Shown here piece by piece: positions 62,301-64,000 of a stretch of DNA of 64,000 bases. How positions within the stretch are numbered: the stretch's first letter is position 1; each line of letters starts with the position of its first letter. The notes under the pieces are model-generated. The model was not told the DNA's origin. It searched no databases and worked only from the letters and a program-made list of their open reading frames with translations. This stretch comes from Streptomyces sp. NL15-2K (GTDB lineage: Bacteria; Actinomycetota; Actinomycetes; Streptomycetales; Streptomycetaceae), in the NCBI RefSeq assembly GCF_030551255.1, contig NZ_CP130630.1, positions 7,607,501-7,671,500 of the forward strand, in the 5' to 3' direction. The position numbers and the translations under genes were made by a program.

Positions 62301-62714
62301 ATGGACCGCGTGGAGGCCGATGGGGAGGGCCGCGCCTACGTCGTCGACTTCAAGACCGGCAAGCAGGCGCCCAGCGCCAAGGAGGTGGAGCGCCACCCCC
62401 AGCTCGCCGTCTACCAGCTCGCCGTCCGCGAGGGCGCCGTCGACGAGGCCTTCGACGGGGCACGCCCCGAGCCGGGCGGCGCGGAACTCGTCCAGCTGCG
62501 CCAGGGCGCCGCCAAGCGCGACGGCGGTGAGACCCTGCCCAAGGTGCAGGCGCAGGAGCCGCCGGAGGGGGAGTGGGTGGGCGAGCTGCTGGCCACGGCC
62601 GCCGGCAAGGTCCTCGACGAACGGTTCACGCCGAGCGCCGGCCAGCACTGCACCCACTGCGCGTTCCGGGCCTCGTGCAGCGCGCGGCCCGAGGGACGGC
62701 ACGTGGTCGAGTAG
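59385..62714 (+). CDS. adnA: AdnA-type UvrD-like helicase-nuclease with Fe-S cluster
   Basis: An 1109-residue protein. Superfamily-1 helicase motifs are Walker A GPGTGKTTT (58-65), LTFSRKAA (Ia), VDEYQDTDPAQ (II), GDPDQSIYAFRGA (III), LMTAHRSKGLQW (V) and FYVAATRARE (VI). The C-terminal PD-(D/E)xK nuclease has YVVDFKTGK. Four cysteines (NTCTLQW, then HCTHC and RASC near the end) fit an AddB-type [4Fe-4S] cluster. With the next gene it forms the AdnAB end-resection motor of actinobacteria, reported as essential in Streptomyces as I recall. It starts at GTG 59385 with a weak ribosome site. Confidence 0.88.
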   Translation: MSSSSSTRRLSHTQVRQGNRGAYRPVRTPPARVDPPRLDAAQRAVVDHDTGPMLVLAGPGTGKTTTLVESVAARIARGGDPARVLVLTFSRKAAVELRDRMALRIGAARAPQATTFHSFCYALVRAHQDTDLFVEPLRLLSGPEQDVAVRELLAGQPDLERLGLAHVRWPDELRACLTTRGFADEVRAVLARSRELGLGPGALDAFARRIGRPDWRAAAAFLAEYLDVLDLQGVLDYAELVHRAVLLARRPDVTERLAAQYDAVFVDEYQDTDPAQVRLLHALAGGGRTLVAFGDPDQSIYAFRGADVNGILDFPRAFPRADGRPAPVEVLRTSRRSGATVLAASRLLTQRMPLTRLPAHKVRAHRDLTPVRDGGQVEVYTYPTPGTELANIADILRRAHLEDGVPWSDMAVLVRAGSRTIPTVRRALSAAGVPLDIDGDDLPLRHEPAVAPLLTALRAVATAEAARTDGPADEAASDLPEPGGSSWLDTETALTLLASPLAGMDAADLRRLGRALRDEERAAGTPLPPPSDELLARALAEPERLAVHDPTYARGAQRLGALLRKARERLAGGGTAEEALWDLWEGTPWPMRLERAARRGGAAGRNADRDLDAVCALFATAARAEERTGGRGALNFLEEIDAEDIAADTLTRRAVRPDAVRLMTAHRSKGLQWRLVVVAGVQEGLWPDLRRRGSLLEADRIGRDGLAEPLTAGALLAEERRLFYVAATRARERLVVTAVKAPADDGDQPSRFLTELGVEPQDVTGRPRRPLSVAALVAELRATTVDPRVSDTLREAAARRLARLAALADEDGRPLVPSAHPYRWWGMFEPTESKVPLRDRDQPVVLSGSALDQLANTCTLQWFLGREVKADAPATAAQGFGNVVHVLADEVASGHTPADLAVLMERLDSVWNALAFDAPWKSAQEKDNARVALERFLKWHVMNRTGRRPVASEHDFDVSLEAGDYEVRIRGQMDRVEADGEGRAYVVDFKTGKQAPSAKEVERHPQLAVYQLAVREGAVDEAFDGARPEPGGAELVQLRQGAAKRDGGETLPKVQAQEPPEGEWVGELLATAAGKVLDERFTPSAGQHCTHCAFRASCSARPEGRHVVE

Positions 62715-62834
62715 CTCACGTGATCATTTGTGGTCTATGTGATCGACCGCACCACAGGTGCTGACCTGCGCTTCTCCTGTGCCTCAAGGGCGATGTGGCC
62801 TCCGCTGTCAGTGTCCGCCGCTAGCCTCTGCGAC

Positions 62835-64000
62835 ATGCCCGCCCGTATCACCGATCCCGATCAGCTCAAGGAGCTCCTCGGTATCCCGTTCACCCCGGAG
62901 CAGACGGCCTGCATCACCGCGCCGCCCGCCCCGCAGGTGATCGTGGCCGGTGCCGGCTCGGGCAAGACGACGGTGATGGCGGCACGCGTGGTGTGGCTGG
63001 TCGGCACCGGCCAGGTCGCCCCCGAACAGGTGCTGGGCCTCACCTTCACCAACAAGGCCGCCGGCGAACTCGCCGAGCGCGTCCGCAAAGCGCTGATCAG
63101 GGCAGGCGTCACCGACCCCGAAGTCATCGACCCGGACAACCCGCCGGGCGAGCCGGTGATCTCGACGTACCACGCCTTCGCGGGCCGCCTCCTGACCGAC
63201 CACGGCCTGCGCATCGGACTGGAGCCGAGTTCCCGCCTGCTCGCCGACGCCACCCGCTACCAACTCGCCGCGCGCGTGCTGCGCGAGGCTCCCGGGCCCT
63301 ATCCGGCGCTCACCCGCTCCTTCGCCGACCTCGTCAGCGACCTCCTCGCGCTCGACGCCGAGCTCGCCGAACACCTCGTAGGACCCGAGGACCTGCGCGC
63401 CTACGACGCCGAGCTGCTGCGCGCCCTTGAGGGTGCCAAACTCACCAACGCCGACCTGCGCAAGGTCCCCGAGACCGCCGCCGCCCGCCGTGAACTCGCC
63501 GACCTGGTCGTCCGCTACCGCACCGCCAAACGGGAACGCGATCTGCTCGACTTCGGCGACCAGATCGCCCTGTCCGCCCAGCTCGCCCGGAACCCCGACG
63601 TGGGCCGGATCCTGCGCGAGGAGTTCCGCGTGGTCCTCCTCGACGAGTACCAGGACACGTCCGTGGCCCAACGCATCCTTCTCGCGGGCCTGTTCGGCGG
63701 CGGCACCGGCCACCCCGTGACCGCGGTCGGCGACCCCTGCCAGGCGATCTACGGCTGGCGCGGCGCCTCCGTCGCCAACCTCGACGACTTCCCCGAGCAC
63801 TTCGCCCACGCAGACGGCCGCGCCGCCACCCGCCAGTCCCTCAGCGAGAACCGCCGCAGCGGCGGCCGCCTCCTGAACCTCGCCAATGGCCTCGCCGAGC
63901 CCCTGCGCGCCCTGCACGCGGGCGTGGAGGCCCTCCGCCCGGCCCCCGGCGCCGAACGCGACGGACTGGTCCGCTGCGCCTTGCTGCGCACCCACGCCGA
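62835..64000 (+). CDS. adnB: AdnB-type UvrD-like helicase-nuclease (3' partial)
   Basis: The first 388 residues of a second SF1 helicase, cut by the window end with no stop. Walker A is GAGSGKTTV, Ia LTFTNKAAGELAERV, Ib STYHAFAGRLL, II LLDEYQDTSVAQR and III VGDPCQAIYGWRGAS. It pairs with the preceding gene, as AdnB does with AdnA. The nuclease domain expected at its C-terminus lies beyond the window. TAGCCT seven bases before ATG 62835 and no Shine-Dalgarno suggest a leaderless internal transcript. Confidence 0.87.
   Translation, partial: MPARITDPDQLKELLGIPFTPEQTACITAPPAPQVIVAGAGSGKTTVMAARVVWLVGTGQVAPEQVLGLTFTNKAAGELAERVRKALIRAGVTDPEVIDPDNPPGEPVISTYHAFAGRLLTDHGLRIGLEPSSRLLADATRYQLAARVLREAPGPYPALTRSFADLVSDLLALDAELAEHLVGPEDLRAYDAELLRALEGAKLTNADLRKVPETAAARRELADLVVRYRTAKRERDLLDFGDQIALSAQLARNPDVGRILREEFRVVLLDEYQDTSVAQRILLAGLFGGGTGHPVTAVGDPCQAIYGWRGASVANLDDFPEHFAHADGRAATRQSLSENRRSGGRLLNLANGLAEPLRALHAGVEALRPAPGAERDGLVRCALLRTHA

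Overview
The window is chromosomal DNA from a Streptomyces. It is very GC-rich, uses GTG starts freely, has many four-base ATGA/GTGA overlaps, and its proteins match Streptomyces families throughout. From memory, the gene order follows the S. coelicolor SCO5131-SCO5184 region; I could not check this. The core 7.4-25.9 kb also resembles Mycobacterium tuberculosis Rv1201c-Rv1232c (dapC/dapE, LOG protein, folP2, DivIVA-like protein, tag, O-methyltransferase, ECF sigma/anti-sigma, htrA, tatB, mrp, MgtE-like CBS protein), which is an old actinobacterial neighbourhood. I see no tRNA, rRNA, CRISPR array, prophage or biosynthetic gene cluster.

Layout. 1-5.3 kb: the end of a membrane-anchored protein with a collagen-like tail, then an ABC-2 exporter coupled to a DesK/NarL-type two-component system. 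5.3-7.3 kb: a SirB1-like protein and a GNAT acetyltransferase. 7.4-12 kb: 7Fe ferredoxin, DapC and DapE (lysine/diaminopimelate synthesis) around two exported proteins. 12-16.4 kb: LOG protein, FolP2-type protein, DivIVA-domain protein, Tag glycosylase, enoyl-CoA hydratase and DUF3117. 16.6-21.8 kb: O-methyltransferase divergent from an envelope-stress module (ECF sigma, zinc anti-sigma, HtrA protease, TatB). 22-28.5 kb: Mrp, DUF1003, a soluble MgtE-N/CBS protein, a lipoprotein and CorA. 29-35.7 kb: SUFU-domain protein, MFS exporter, PHP phosphoesterase, MarC, a 50-residue protein, NYN RNase-like protein and a hydrolase. 35.8-39.5 kb: DEAD-box helicase and a ferritin-like protein. 39.5-40.6 kb: a freshly inserted IS481-type element. 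40.6-45.4 kb: small proteins, a TetR regulator, a hydrolase and a DUF3152 protein with a metzincin-like zinc motif.

45.7-51.1 kb holds the most interesting accessory locus: a DUF3492/GT4 glycosyltransferase (PelF type), a polytopic membrane protein, a sugar epimerase and a spherulin-4/GH114-like hydrolase. Together they look like a compact Pel-like exopolysaccharide system. It is interrupted by a MITE-like element and a 93-bp tandem array. 51.2-64 kb: MoeZ, two paralogous secreted lipoprotein peptidases, a large pseudokinase/flippase-like fusion, an alkyltransferase-like protein, and an AdnA/AdnB recombination helicase-nuclease pair, the second cut by the window end.

Regulation visible by eye: three promoters with GGAAY-N18-GTT geometry (upstream of the ECF sigma gene, of the 50-residue protein, and of moeZ), a -35/-10 pair spanning a TTAGG-N3-CCTAA operator in front of the MFS exporter, several likely leaderless genes, and many perfect-stem terminators. 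Two conserved genes lack any ATG/GTG/TTG start that preserves their domain and appear to start at ATT (O-methyltransferase) and CTG (DEAD-box helicase).
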